This document shows, piece by piece, positions 33,155-43,360 of a stretch of 64,000 nt of DNA (positions are counted from its first letter, which is position 1; every line of letters starts with the position of its first letter). The notes below the pieces were generated by a model. The model made no database searches, had not been told where the DNA came from, and worked only from the letters and a program-made list of their open reading frames with translations. The translations under genes and the position numbers were made by a program. Source of the stretch: Dugong dugon (Eukaryota > Chordata > Mammalia > Sirenia > Dugongidae); the NCBI GenBank assembly GCA_030035585.1, contig CM057468.1:55114145-55178144 (forward strand), in the 5' to 3' direction.

Positions 33155-33157
<3 letters not shown>

Positions 33158-34419
33158 AAAGCCATACTCTCACTCCAGTTGCGACAGCAGGACAACCTCC
33201 TGCTACTCACCCAGGCTCTGCACAATGCAGCCTCAAGGTGGACATTGCTGTCACAGGAATATTCCAGGGGCTCGGTGGGCATAAGAAAGACAAACAATGC
33301 CAGGCTCAGCAGCAGTCCTGCCTCATGCTTACACTAGAGCTCTTGGTGAGAATATTTTTCTAGTATCCTTCAAAGAACGCTGGAATGTCCCCAAATTCTT
33401 CCACAATGCAGCCATATGCCTCTCTGATGGGGAAGTGGTTTATTACAGGGTCCAAAGAAGAGTGCTGTCCCAGAATCGCTAGTGTTTCTCTTACCTTTCC
33501 TCCGCATCCTTTCGTCTTACCTTGCTTAACATCCCCTGTTCCTTCCTTCTCAGACCATGGGGTTTACCTTCTCCCCAGGCTAGCGTACATGATCAGGTGA
33601 AGTTAAATAGCTCATCACATTCCTCCTGGCCACGGTGATTGATGCCCACCATAGGACGAGCCTTTGACCACTTAGATAGAATAAGAAACAGTCAGACTTG
33701 CTTGGGACTTCTTGGCAGGGAGGCCTCTTTCTTTTCTTCCTGTGGTATTTGAGGATGTGAATTCTGGAGTTCCTCCTGTAATCCATCCTTATTCTTGCTG
33801 TCCTCCCTCTGTTTTTATTCACACTGGACAAGGAGTCTTCAAGGCCATACGGATGCACTACCCAGAGCTTATGATATTCTCTTATCCAAGATTCCAGGAC
33901 TCTGGAATTCTCTGTCCAAATGACCTCAAGCCTGCTTCCCAGATCTGTGCAGAAATAACCCCCTGGTCTGTCTCCTGAGATACAGCACCATGCTGCTGCT
34001 GGTGTGGGTACTTCTAGGTCTGAGAGGTGGCCAGGGGCAGCTTTCTGTGAGGGATGTGGACCAGACTTGGCGTTATGGACTGTGGTGTCTACACATGTCT
34101 GTGACAGGCCCTTTATGGTGCAGAATGGGGAGGAAGGTGGGAAGAGAAGCAGCCATCAACAGCTACCACTACTTATTTACTCTTGGTGGCACATGAGGCC
34201 TATGCCCCATCCCTGATCTGTTATGACACCAATGATTTCTTCATTGCCAAAACGGTTTTAACTTTTTTGCACTCTCATTCATTTGGGACTAACGACTCCC
34301 TAAAAATTCACAAAAGTTAATTATCATCTTTCCAAACTTTTTCCTGATTATCACCATTGTACAAGTCATAAAACTAGTCTCTTTCCACCCCTCAGGCCTT
34401 CTTCTCACCCTTAAAAACA
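33155..34419. other. Unassigned DNA with a leader-like open frame
   Basis: Less AT-rich than its surroundings. The plus frame from 33990 begins AGCACCATGC (good initiation context) with a hydrophobic start MLLLVWVLLGLRGGQG. A donor-like GTGAGG lies at 34047. No second exon or family match was found, so no gene is called. Confidence 0.35.
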
Positions 34420-34465
34420 AACAAACAAAAAACTTTTGCCATTTAGTCAATTTGGACTCAGCGAC
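34420..34465 (-). mobile_element. AfroSINE 3' end fragment
   Basis: An A-rich tail (ACAAACAAACAAAAAAC) then TTTTGCCATTTAGTCAATTT and GGACTCAGCGACC. It abuts the MaLR LTR. Confidence 0.65.
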
Positions 34466-34840
34466 CGTCTTAGTTATCTCGTGCTGCTATAGCAGAAACA
34501 CCACAGGTGAATGGCTTTAACAAACAACAATTTATTTTTTTCACAGTTTAGGAGGCTAGAAGTCTGAATTCAGGTGTTGTCTCTAGGGGAAGTCTCTCTC
34601 TGTCAACTCTAGAGGAGGATTGTTGTCTTTTCTGAGCTTCTGCTCTTGGGTGATCTTCATGTGGCTTGGCATCTCTCTTCCCCTATCTCTGCTTGCTTTT
34701 AATCTGGTCTTTATATATCTTGTAAGAGATTGACTCAAGACACACCCTACACTAATCATGTTCATGAACATAGCAAAGACAACCCATTCCCAAATGGCAT
34801 TATAACCCTTCCCTTGCATGCATTTCCACTATAATGAACT
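34466..34840 (-). mobile_element. MaLR-type solo LTR, antisense
   Basis: The antisense LTR end reads GTCTTAGTTATCTCGTGCTG then CACAGTTTAGGAGGCTAGAA, GGGGAAGTCTCTCTCTGTC and CCCTACACTAATCATG. This matches the reverse complement of the MST/MLT1 (ERVL-MaLR) LTR 3' end. It is an old, non-coding retroviral-like LTR. No internal region is present. Confidence 0.7.
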
Positions 34841-34849
34841 TGTCATGAT

Positions 34850-35165
34850 ATTGGATTCTCCTAAAGGCAGAGACTGTGTTGTATCACCTTGTTTTTCCAG
34901 AGCCTAGCATATATGTTGTTTTTGTTTTTCCTTGCTATCAAGATGGACCCGACTCATGGCAACCCCACGAGTTACAGAGTAGAACTACTCCATAGGGTTT
35001 TCTTGGCCGTAATCTTTAAGGAAGAGAATAGCCAGGCCTTTCTTACGTGGATCTACTGGGTGCGTTTGAACAGTTAACCTCTAGGTTAGCAGCTGGATGC
35101 AAACCACTTGTACTACCCTGGCATATATGACACACTCGGTAAATATTTATTTAAATGGATGAAGA
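34850..35165 (+). mobile_element. L2 3' end, split by a SINE
   Basis: The left part reads AAAGGCAGAGACTGTGTTGT, ATCACCTTGTTTTTCCAGAG and CCTAGCATATATG. The right part resumes GCATATATGACACACTCGG and TAAATATTTATTTAAATGGA, which is the L2 3' terminus. Confidence 0.75.
34915..35120 (-). mobile_element. AfroSINE-type SINE inside L2
   Basis: A minus-strand full copy: CTCATGGCAACCCCACGAG, ACAGAGTAGAACTACTCCAT, CGTAATCTTTAAGGAAGAGA, GTTAGCAGCTGG. The L2 word GCATATATG is repeated on both sides (34906-34914 and 35121-35129). Confidence 0.88.
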
Positions 35166-35582
35166 AAACTCTTTTGAAAATCTCTCCTCTATTAGAATCC
35201 TTGATACCACTCTGTTCTAGTTGTTTTCAAAATCTCTCTGAATTCCTTTTTTTCTTTTCTCATTTTCATCCTATATTTAGAATTTTCTAGGGTCCAAAAC
35301 TTACAGCTTTCTATCTCAGAAATTCTTTGAATTGCAAAGCTTCAACAACCATGACTGTATTAATTATTTAAAAACATTTTATTTTCCATAAGAAACTAAT
35401 TATTTTTAAATTTTTTTATTCTTATTCATTTTATTTGTATTTCTTTATTTATTTGTTATCCTGATGGTCTTAAACCATATTGAGAGAGAAAAAACATAGA
35501 GATAGTAGCAAAAAAAATCAATGTCAGTGTGCATTTTCAAGGATTCCCTGGAAGCTACTTGTGTGATGATTTTAAAACAGCT
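35166..35582. other. Unassigned AT-rich DNA
   Basis: No gene or recognised repeat. T-rich tracts lie at 35245-35265 and 35400-35450. Confidence 0.4.
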
Positions 35583-35593
35583 ATGAGTCAGAC

Positions 35594-35757
35594 TCACCTG
35601 TGATATTAATATTGTTTGATAATTTCTGAGTTCTGTTGGACCATCTTTCTTTGGAAGAGGCACAGATATGGGTCTCTTCTGGTCAGTTGGCCAGGTAGAT
35701 GTCTTCCTAATTTCTTGGCATAGTTGAGTGAGCACTTCCAAGCATTGCATCTGTTTG
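35594..35757 (-). mobile_element. Inverted 5' segment of the RTE copy
   Basis: Read on the minus strand it gives CTTGGAAGTGCTCACTCAAC, AACTGACCAGAAGAGACCC and CTCAGAAATTATCAAAC. These encode an RTE fingers-type segment with WPTDQKRPISVPLPKK and LRNYQTI. It lies directly upstream, in element order, of the plus-strand segment. Confidence 0.8.
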
Positions 35758-35765
35758 TTGAAGCT

Positions 35766-36985
35766 GGTATTCAAAAACGGTTGCATCAGTACATTGACAA
35801 GGAACTGCCAGAAAATTCAAGCCAGATTCAGAAGAGGTGGAATAAGAGATATCATTGTTGATGTCAGATGGATCTTGGTTGAAAGCAGAGAACACCAGAA
35901 AGATATTTTCCTGTGTTTTATTGTCTATGCAAAGGCATTTGACTGTATGGGTCATAAGAAATTATGGATAACATTGCAAAGAATGGAAATTCTAGAACAC
36001 TTAAATGTGCTCATGTGGAATCTGTATATAGACCAAGAGGCAGTTGTTCGAACAGAACAAGGGGATACCGTGTCATTTAAGACTAGGAAAGGTGTGCATC
36101 AGGGTTTTATCTTTTCACCATATTTATTCAATCTGTATACTGAACAAATAATCTGAGAAGCTGTACTCTATGAAGAAGAATATGGAATCAGCATTGGAGG
36201 AAGACTCATTAACAACCTATGTTATGCGGATGATGCAGCCTTGCTTGCTGAAAGTGAAAAGGACTTGAAGCACTTACTGATGAAGATCAAAGAGTACAAC
36301 CTTCAATATGAATTACATGTCAACATAAAGAAAACAAAAATCCTCACAACTGGACCAACGAGCAACATCATGATAAATGGAGAAAAGATTGAAGTTCCAA
36401 CGATTTCATTGTACTTGGATGAGCAATCAACGCCCATGGAAGCAGCGGTCAAGAAATCAAAAGACATATTGCACTGAACAAATCTCCTGCAAAAGTGTTG
36501 AAAACCAAGATGTCACTTTGAGGACTGAGGTGTGCCTGGCCCAAGCCATGGTGTTTTCAATCTCCTCATATGCATGTGAAAGCTGGACAATGAATAAGGA
36601 AGACAAAAGAAGAATTGGTGCCCTTGAATTATGATGTTGGTGAAGAATATTGAATATACCATGGATTGCCAGAAAAATTAACAAGTCTTTCTTAGAAGAA
36701 GTAAAGCCAGAATGCTCCTTAGAAGTGAGGATGGTGAGACTTCGACTCACTTATTTTGGACATGTATCAGTAAGGACCAGTCCCTGAAGGACATCATCTT
36801 TGGTAAAGTAGAGAGTCAGAGAAAAAGAGAAGGTCCCTCAAAGATATGGACTGACACAGTGGCTGCAACAATGGACTCTAGCAAAACATTTGTGAGGATG
36901 GCGCAGGACCAGGCAGTGTTTCCTTCTGTTGGACATAGGGTAGCTATGGGTCAGAACCCACTCAAGGACACCTAACAGCAACAAC
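35766..36985 (+). pseudogene. RTE reverse transcriptase remnant, palm to C terminus
   Basis: The frame 35728-36156 contains the AGFRRG-like segment (here ARFRRGGIRDI) and the motif A region VYAKAFDC. The Asp normally at the start of this motif is read as Val. The block HQGFIFSPYLFNL follows. The frame then stops at a TGA (36154-36156) where the other copies have an Arg codon, a typical CpG decay. The YADD box is encoded just after the stop (about 36224-36235). Frame 36241-36477 continues with LAESEKDLKHLL. A deletion or frameshift near 36400-36480 and further breaks follow. The product would have been the LINE's reverse transcriptase; this copy is dead several times over. Confidence 0.88.
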
Positions 36986-36996
36986 ATGAGTCACAC

Positions 36997-37190
36997 ATGT
37001 CAAGTACTTTATAACTATTAGTCATTTAACCTTCACAAGGGTCTTATTAGGTATGTACTTTCATTATTTACATTTTCCAGATGGATCAAATGAGGCTTAG
37101 AGAGAGAGGTAGTTCGCTCTCAGCCACCAGTCAGTGCAACCTGGAACCTGGATTCTAACTCCCATCTGTCTGGTTCAACATTCAACCAGT
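36997..37190 (-). mobile_element. MIR, antisense
   Basis: GTCAAGTACTTTATAACTAT, TCATTTAACCTTCACAAGGG, TTATTAGGTATGTACTTTCA, AGATGGATCAAATGAGGCTT follow the antisense MIR order. The RTE landed at its 5' edge. Confidence 0.75.
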
Positions 37191-38239
37191 AGGCCCAAAG
37201 GACACATAGTATGGTTTAAACATTAAATTTTATTACAACTCTGAGCCACTTCAATTGTTCATTCTATAGTTATCTTTCAAGGAAATCTAGGAATGCAATA
37301 GATCTTAAATTCCTGCTGGCCATTTAGCAGTTGGGGCTTGTATCCAGCCTTTTACTTCTTGTCATGTTAATGAGCAACTATTCATAAGAAGCATTTATCT
37401 CTGAATTAATTCATAACCTTTTTGTACGCCTTGCATATGCTACAACATTTTTACAGCTGCAAAGGATAGGAATAGCACTCAGAAGTGACTGGACAAATTT
37501 TTTGCTATGTAGTTTAGTGGGTGGAAATTTGGAATTCACTAAGACAGCTGAGAAAGGTACATTTTATAACCCAAACAATACTGTAATCAGGCTCAGGGTA
37601 CACCAAATGGCTTCCTCCAGACTATGTTTTTAAGATCAGAATGTTTCCCCTGGAGAGTGATATGAAGACATGATTGCAACTAGATTCCTTGGATGATTAC
37701 ATACTTGGTTAACATTGAAATAAACTTCACACTTTCCTTCCCTACAGCCAGGATGGAGGCCTATATGGGGGTCACACCAGCTGGTCATCTGCAGTAACTG
37801 ATCATTTTAGTAATTCAACCACAGAAGAGAAACCCATGTGCAGAGCCCATCTCACCAACCTTCTCAGGAAGAGGTATAACAGCCAACTGTGACTTCAACA
37901 GCGAGTCACTCTACAGAAACTCCAAAACTTTTGAATTCTGAAGAAATAGCTTGATAGCTTGTTTGACCTCTGCAAATCTGTGAATGGAAAGCACAACTGA
38001 TCTCTGCAGTGGTGAATTCTTACAGACAGTACATGTCAGGGTGTGTTCATGCAACCATGGATTTGAGGGTCGTATGAAGTTCTGTGGTTGTTGGAGGTGT
38101 TGTAGAGGAGTTTGCTGGAGGGACTGCACATTTTTTAAATAAAGAATAATGCAAGCTATGCTCCAATTTTAAATCTGACTTTCTTCTTCAGAACAATTGC
38201 AGGTGGATATTGAAGGATATTTTGGGAGACTGTATAGCA
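37191..38239. other. Unassigned DNA
   Basis: No gene or recognised repeat in about 1 kb. Confidence 0.4.
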
Positions 38240-38475
38240 TGACATTTGGAAAAGCTGAGGCTCTGGACTTAGGCTACCTGAGACAAAATCTTGACTCTGT
38301 AACTTACTAGCTATGTGACCTTGGACAAGTAATTTACTCACCTCATTTCTTTACCTATAAAATGAAGATATCAGAAGCACCTGTCTTACAAGCTATTGGG
38401 AGGATCAGACTAAAAAATGCATACGAAGAAGGCGAATGGCTTCATATAGTTTTTGGCACTTAGTAAGCACTCAAT
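38240..38475 (+). mobile_element. MIR
   Basis: Well-ordered MIR: AGGCTCTGGACTTAGGCTAC, ACTTACTAGCTATGTGACCT, TGGACAAGTAATTTACTCAC, CTTTACCTATAAAATGAAG, GGCACTTAGTAAGCACTCAA. Confidence 0.85.
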
Positions 38476-38684
38476 GGCGTCCCTGAGTAGTGAAAATGGT
38501 TAAAGATATTGGCTGCTAAGTGAAAGGTTGGAGGTTCGAGTCCACCCAGTGGCACCATAGAAGAAAGATCTGGCAATCTTCTTCTGAAAAATCAGCTATT
38601 GAAAACAGTATAGAGCACAGTTCTACTCTGGCACACATGGGGTTGTCATGAGTCAGAATCAACTTGACCGCAGCTGGAACTGAA
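38476..38684 (+). mobile_element. AfroSINE-type SINE
   Basis: A plus-strand copy inserted at the MIR 3' end: GGCGTCCCTGAGTAGTG, GGTTGGAGGTTCGAGTCCAC (B box), CTCTGGCACACATGGGGTTG, TGAGTCAGAATCAACTTGAC. Confidence 0.88.
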
Positions 38685-39414
38685 GTACCCAGTACATGTT
38701 ACTTCCCTGGCTTTGTATCTCCAACAACATGTAAGTAAGTCAGATTTAACCTCAGGTCACATTTGATAATGGTGATGAGGATGACTTCCCCTTAGTAAAC
38801 TTACTACACATTAAGCTTGATACACATCAGGGAACAAAGAGAAGTGATCTAGACCTGGTATATGTCCCTACCACCCTAAGCTGCTTGATATTGCCTAGTC
38901 TCTGATGGCTTCCACTTTTCCTATCATTGTAAAAGTCATCACAGCCATGATCTTATTTCTGAACAGCCATGATCTTATTTCTCTGCCTTGCCTGAGAAGA
39001 GATGAGGACTAGGCTGAAGGGAATCATAAAAGCTCATCTGTAGCATCTAAATTCAGCCTGACTGGACCTACAGAGGCTGAGATTTTTCTAACAGCTTCCA
39101 AGGGGCTGGGCAACACATTTTAGAGGTATGGGGAATTAATGTTCTATGGGGTGAATATTGACCAATGAAAGACAGGAAAAGGGGAGAATACACGGATAAA
39201 TTACCCACCTTTCTTTCACAGAACTGGTCTGAGATACAGTGGGTTTATGTGACCTTGTTAGAGACACCTCATGTCATTCAAGCAACATGCTGTGTTTATT
39301 AAGAAGCTGTGGCTATTTCAATAATAAATCACCTAGTATTTTATTTCACTCCTTTCCTACCTCACTTTCATTTTTCTCACTCTTGCTTCCCTGGGATTGT
39401 ACATGCCAATAAAA
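38685..39414. other. Unassigned DNA
   Basis: No gene seen. A short direct repeat of CAGCCATGATCTTATTTCT occurs at about 38942-38982. Confidence 0.4.
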
Positions 39415-40335
39415 TGTTAGCAGGTTAGCTTTGTCTCAGGCACTGTTTTCTAGGGATCTAGGGCTAATAAGGGAGGCAAAACACACCATTTGTCCACAAC
39501 AAGCTGATAGTTTAGCTTAAGAAACAATAATACATTAACAGTAATTTTAAAACAACATAGAAACGGTTACTTGAGTACCATGGGAACACAGAGGACAGAG
39601 AGATATATTCCTCAGGAAGGAAGGAAGAAAGGAAGGAAATATCAGGGAGTATCAGGGAATATTCCCTGAGGAGAGTCTTTCGACGGATGAACAATTTATG
39701 AAGAATGAATAGAAACTGGCAAAAAAGGCAGAGAGAAGAAATTGGGCAAAAGCAAAGGTGGATTAAAAAGGCAAACTTGTATGGAAATAATAATGAGTCC
39801 GTATAACCTGAACTGAGGGTATGTGGAGGGAGCGGTGTGGGTGAGCTGGAAGTGTATACATGATTAAGGTTGTGAGGACCCTGGATGCCATGCTAAGAAG
39901 AAAGTTTGGAATTATACTGTAGGTGGAAGGGAGCTTTCAAAGGTTTTGAGTAGGGAGGTACTATCACTATGGAAGATGTTGGAGGCAAATAGCTTACTCA
40001 GGTAGCTGTTTACCTCAGGTGAGATGAGAAAATATCAAGGTGCAATCTAAGAAAGTCACAGAACTGAAGAATAAATACTAGAGATGTTTTAGAGATAGAA
40101 CCAACAGGACATGGCAAAACTTTGCATGTGGAGGGTGAGAGAGACTCAGTGATGATGCTCGGATGTTTAGCTGTAGCAGAGTGAATGATGTTTTCATTTA
40201 CCAAGAGCAGAAGAAGCAATTTTGAGGAAGAAGCTAATTTTATACATAATGTAGTTTCCTGATGAACATCTAGGTAAAAATTCCTAGAAGCAGCTGGAAA
40301 TACAGATTCAGACCTAAAGAGTGTTGTGACTTTAT
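39415..40335 (-). mobile_element. Long L2, antisense
   Basis: Words in antisense L2 order: CAGGCACTGTTTTCTAGGGA, AACAAGCTGATAGTTTAGC, CCCTGAGGAGAGTCTTTC, AAGAAAGTTTGGAATTATAC, AGTAGGGAGGTACTATCACT, TTACCAAGAGCAGAAGAAGC. It includes a GGAA-rich patch at 39614-39638. Confidence 0.65.
39614..39638. repeat. GGAA/GAAA microsatellite
   Basis: A short run of GGAA units with one GAAA. A 16-bp palindrome CAGGGAATATTCCCTG follows at 39653-39668. Confidence 0.8.
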
Positions 40336-40650
40336 ATAGAAAGCAGACTGCTGACATTCACTAGGAATAGATTTCAAGACGTCTTAGAATAATCAAATTT
40401 GTATAAATTTACCATGTAATCCAATCTCAAAAAATGCATTAAACTATAATAGGTAGCTCTAGTAAACATGAATAAGGATGAATCCTTATGTAATGAGGGA
40501 TAGAGAACAAACAACTGAATTGAGATGTAAACTCACTAGTTCACTGACTCTGCCTTGAGCATCTGGGTACTTTATAGAACAGAGGAACCTGATATGGGCT
40601 GCAGAAGAATTAAAAATCATTGTCTTAGAGACCTTCAGGGTCATTCGTAA
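40336..40650. other. Unassigned DNA
   Basis: No gene or recognised repeat. Confidence 0.35.
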
Positions 40651-41095
40651 TGTAGAGGGCTAAATGGTATCTTTCTCCGTCCTACAAAGATATACCCACA
40701 GGGACATTTAAATGCTATCTTATTTGGAAAACAAGTCTTTTCAGATGTAACTAGGTTAAGAACGTTCAGAAGAGATCATCCTGGGTTATCCAGGTGTGCC
40801 CTAAATCCAATGCCAAGTGTCCTTAAAAGAAGAGGAGACACATGGGGAGAAGGCCATGTAAAGATGGAGATAGAGATTTAAGTTATGCAGCTCCAATCCA
40901 AAGACTGCCCAGAGCCACCAGAAGCTGCAAGAAGCAAGAAAGGAGTTTTCCCTAGAGCCTTCGGAGGGAGTATGGCCCTCTTGGAATCCTGCTTTGGTAC
41001 TTCTGGCCTCCAGAGCTGTGAGAGACCAAATTTCTGTTGTTTTAAGTCACCAACTTTGTGGCAAGTTGTTATGGCAGCCCTAGGAAACTAATACA
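40651..41095 (+). mobile_element. MLT1-type MaLR solo LTR
   Basis: It starts TGTAGAGGGCTAAATGG and ends GGAAACTAATACA, so it has TG...CA ends. In between: CTTATTTGGAAAACAAGTC, CCTAAATCCAATGCCAAGTG, GAGAAGGCCATGTAAAGATG, TTCTGGCCTCCAGAGCTGTG. This is the order of ERVL-MaLR MLT1 LTRs. It is non-coding, with no internal region. Confidence 0.88.
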
Positions 41096-41259
41096 ATGAA
41101 TATTCAAAATTAGAGCTATTAAGAGTTATAAATGTAAGAAACTTCATATTCAGATGATGAAAGAAAGCGAAGTGATTAAGAAATAGACTAGAGAGAGTTT
41201 GAAGAGCAAAAAGTTTATTAGGGTGGGAAGAAAGCCTCATATATTTTTAAGTAATGTGT

Positions 41260-41515
41260 TACAATTTTTAGAAATATTAATAACAACCAACAGTTATTAA
41301 GACATCATTACCACTTTCCAGGAACTATTTTAGGAACTTTACATACGTTAGCTCATTTAATCTTTACCAAATCCTCATGACGTAGCTATTTTGATTATTA
41401 GCTTTAGAGATTAGGGAACTGGGGAACAGAAAGTTCAAGATCATGTGAGTGATGAACCAGACTTCCATCCAGGCAATATGGCATCGGAGCCATTAACCAT
41501 TTTACCTCCCTAGTT
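41260..41515 (-). mobile_element. MIR, antisense
   Basis: CAACAGTTATTAAGACATCA, TTTCCAGGAACTATTTTAGG, CTCATTTAATCTTTACCAAA, GGGAACTGGGGAACAGAAAG follow the antisense MIR order. Confidence 0.8.
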
Positions 41516-41529
41516 CTATAAGAGCAAGA

Positions 41530-41700
41530 ATGTTCCTTATGTGTGTATAGCACTCTGTAGTTCTTGAAGCATTATTTCATGCTGATACACAGCAGACCTA
41601 TGAAATAGACACGCCAAGTATTATTAAAGAAATTGAGGCTCAGAAAGTTTATATTCTGAAAGGTTACACATCTATTTCACAGATCTTTTTTATAGCATGA
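41530..41700 (-). mobile_element. Possible second MIR/MIR3, antisense
   Basis: ATAGCACTCTGTAGTTCTTG, ACCTATGAAATAGACACGCC and AAATTGAGGCTCAGAAAG recall an antisense MIR-type SINE. The match is weak. Confidence 0.45.
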
Positions 41701-42132
41701 GCTAACTTTGAGGACAAATAAGTCAAATCTACGAAGTGCTTACTTCTGAGTAGAAAAAATCAAAAATCAAAAGCTAAGTGACCCCTCAGGATAATGAAGC
41801 CAGATTATAATCTAAGAAGTGTTATTTTAACTTCCTAGATTAGACATTAGCCCCAGCAGCTTCCTTAGTGACTGTTCTTTGGGATGGAGCGACCCAAGTG
41901 CCAGACTTCTCCACTGAACACGTCATTCCCCTCCGTGGTTTACCAGGAGGATAAAGGTACTTGGTGCAATAGAATGGGAAGAGAAAAGTTACAGATCATT
42001 TTACCCAAAGGCCACTAAGATTTGGAGGGCAATCCTTTGCCACTCACAGCTCTGTGTAACCTCACCTCAGTTATTGTCCGAATATGGGACTGTTTTCCCT
42101 TTTTTGCTCCAAGGAGTTTTTCTTGGTCACTA
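41701..42132. other. Unassigned DNA
   Basis: No gene or recognised repeat. Confidence 0.35.
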
Positions 42133-42496
42133 TGTGTTATGGATTGAATTGCATTCCCCCGAAGTATGTGTTGGAATCCTAACCTTTATACCTGTGGCTG
42201 TAATCCTCTTTGGGTAAAAGGTTTTCTTTGTATGTTAATGAGGTCATATCAGTGTAGGGTGTGTCATAATCTTAATCACTTCTGAGTTATGAAAAGAGCA
42301 GATTAGACACAAAAGTAATGCTGGGAAAGATAGATGCAACCGGGAAATGCCCAGGCTACCAACAAGAAAGGAATCAAAAAAGTCGAGACTCTGATTCGGA
42401 CTTTTAGCCTCCAGAGATGTGAGAAAATAAATTTTGGTTCTTTGAAGCCTCTCTCTTGTGGTATGTGTGTTACAGCAGCATGAGGAAACTAAGACA
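42133..42496 (+). mobile_element. MaLR solo LTR
   Basis: It starts TGTGTTATGGATTGAATTGC and ends GAGGAAACTAAGACA. Internal words are GTTAATGAGGTCATATCAGT and CTCCAGAGATGTGAGAAAAT, with an AATAAATTTTGG polyadenylation region. TG...CA ends and length (about 364 bp) fit an MST/MLT1-type LTR. Confidence 0.88.
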
Positions 42497-42649
42497 CTGA
42501 GAATGAAGACAGAAGGAAATGGCCATTATTCTTCATACAAAGGGTTTATCTAATATTACATCTTTAATGTTATTATGTTTTTGTTATTGCCAAACAATTG
42601 TGGAAGAAGATGGATGTTTACTCATCTATTCAATCAATATTTATTGCCA

Positions 42650-42835
42650 GGGACGTACAGCATATAAGAGAATGGATTCTGGGGCCAGACCAAGTTCAAA
42701 TCCTACCTCTTCCCTTTACTGGTCGTGGGATTGATTAAGGTCACTGTTTCCTTATCTACAAATTATATATAGTAATATTACCTAGGTCACAGGGTTGTTA
42801 TGTAGATGAGATGCCTGGCACATAGGTGCTATGAC
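42650..42835 (+). mobile_element. MIR
   Basis: MIR order: GAATGGATTCTGGGGCCAGA, GTTCAAATCCTACCTCTTCC, ACTGTTTCCTTATCTACAAA, CAGGGTTGTTATGTAGATGA, GCCTGGCACATAGGTGCTAT. Confidence 0.85.
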
Positions 42836-42839
42836 GGTG

Positions 42840-42975
42840 GTTCATATATTATTGAGAGCCTACTATGTGCCAGGCACTGTTCTAGGGACTGGAAATAGAG
42901 TGATAATGAAGATGGACAAAACCCCTAACCTCATATGACCTGTATTTAATCATTCTAGTCAAGAAGACAGATAAC
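42840..42975 (-). mobile_element. L2 3' end, antisense
   Basis: TATTGAGAGCCTACTATGTG, CCAGGCACTGTTCTAGGGAC, ACAAAACCCCTAACCTCATA, TCTAGTCAAGAAGACAG follow the antisense L2 3' end. Confidence 0.75.
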
Positions 42976-43119
42976 AAGAAAGCATCAAGTTATATATACA
43001 CTATGATTTCAGATTGTGATCTAAATTGCATAATGACTGTACCTATTCAACAATATAATACCTTATATAAGATAACATTCTACAGTTTTTAAACACCTTC
43101 CACAGATCTTATAATTGCA

Positions 43120-43360
43120 AATATTCACTGGCTTAGTACTTACTAAGCGCATATTATTTTTAATCCTCCTCCCCACCCAAATTCCAAAAGGTAAGAAATT
43201 GAGAGTCAGAGAAATTCAGTAACTTGGTAAGTGATAGAGGAAAAACCCAAATCCCCATTTGTCTCACTTGAAAGCATGACTAAGGTCCAGTGTCTTGGGT
43301 CAATGTCATATAGCTTAATAAGTGGAAGAGCAGGCGCTTGAATCCAGGCTTTTGGATTCT
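43120..43360 (-). mobile_element. MIR, antisense
   Basis: GGCTTAGTACTTACTAAGCG, AATTCCAAAAGGTAAGAAAT, CAGTAACTTGGTAAGTGATA then a second GTGGAAGAGCAGGCGCTTGA. It is diverged and possibly two MIR pieces. Confidence 0.55.

Larger units (their letters stand above)
35583..36996. mobile_element. RTE-type LINE with inverted 5' end (twin priming)
   Basis: The target words ATGAGTCAGAC (35583-35593) and ATGAGTCACAC (36986-36996) flank the insertion. From 35594 to about 35757 the RTE sequence is on the minus strand (its fingers region). From about 35766 to 36985 it is on the plus strand and continues through the palm, C terminus and an AACAGCAACAAC tail. The two parts are neighbours in the element, so the 5' part was flipped during insertion. 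Confidence 0.85.

Noticed and set aside
33100-33297. Cys-Val repeat protein on the minus strand
   Set aside because: It is the translation of the (CA)n microsatellite.
39653-39668. 16-bp palindrome as a regulatory operator
   Set aside because: A 16-bp palindrome in a low-complexity purine-rich patch inside L2 is expected by chance and has no supporting context.
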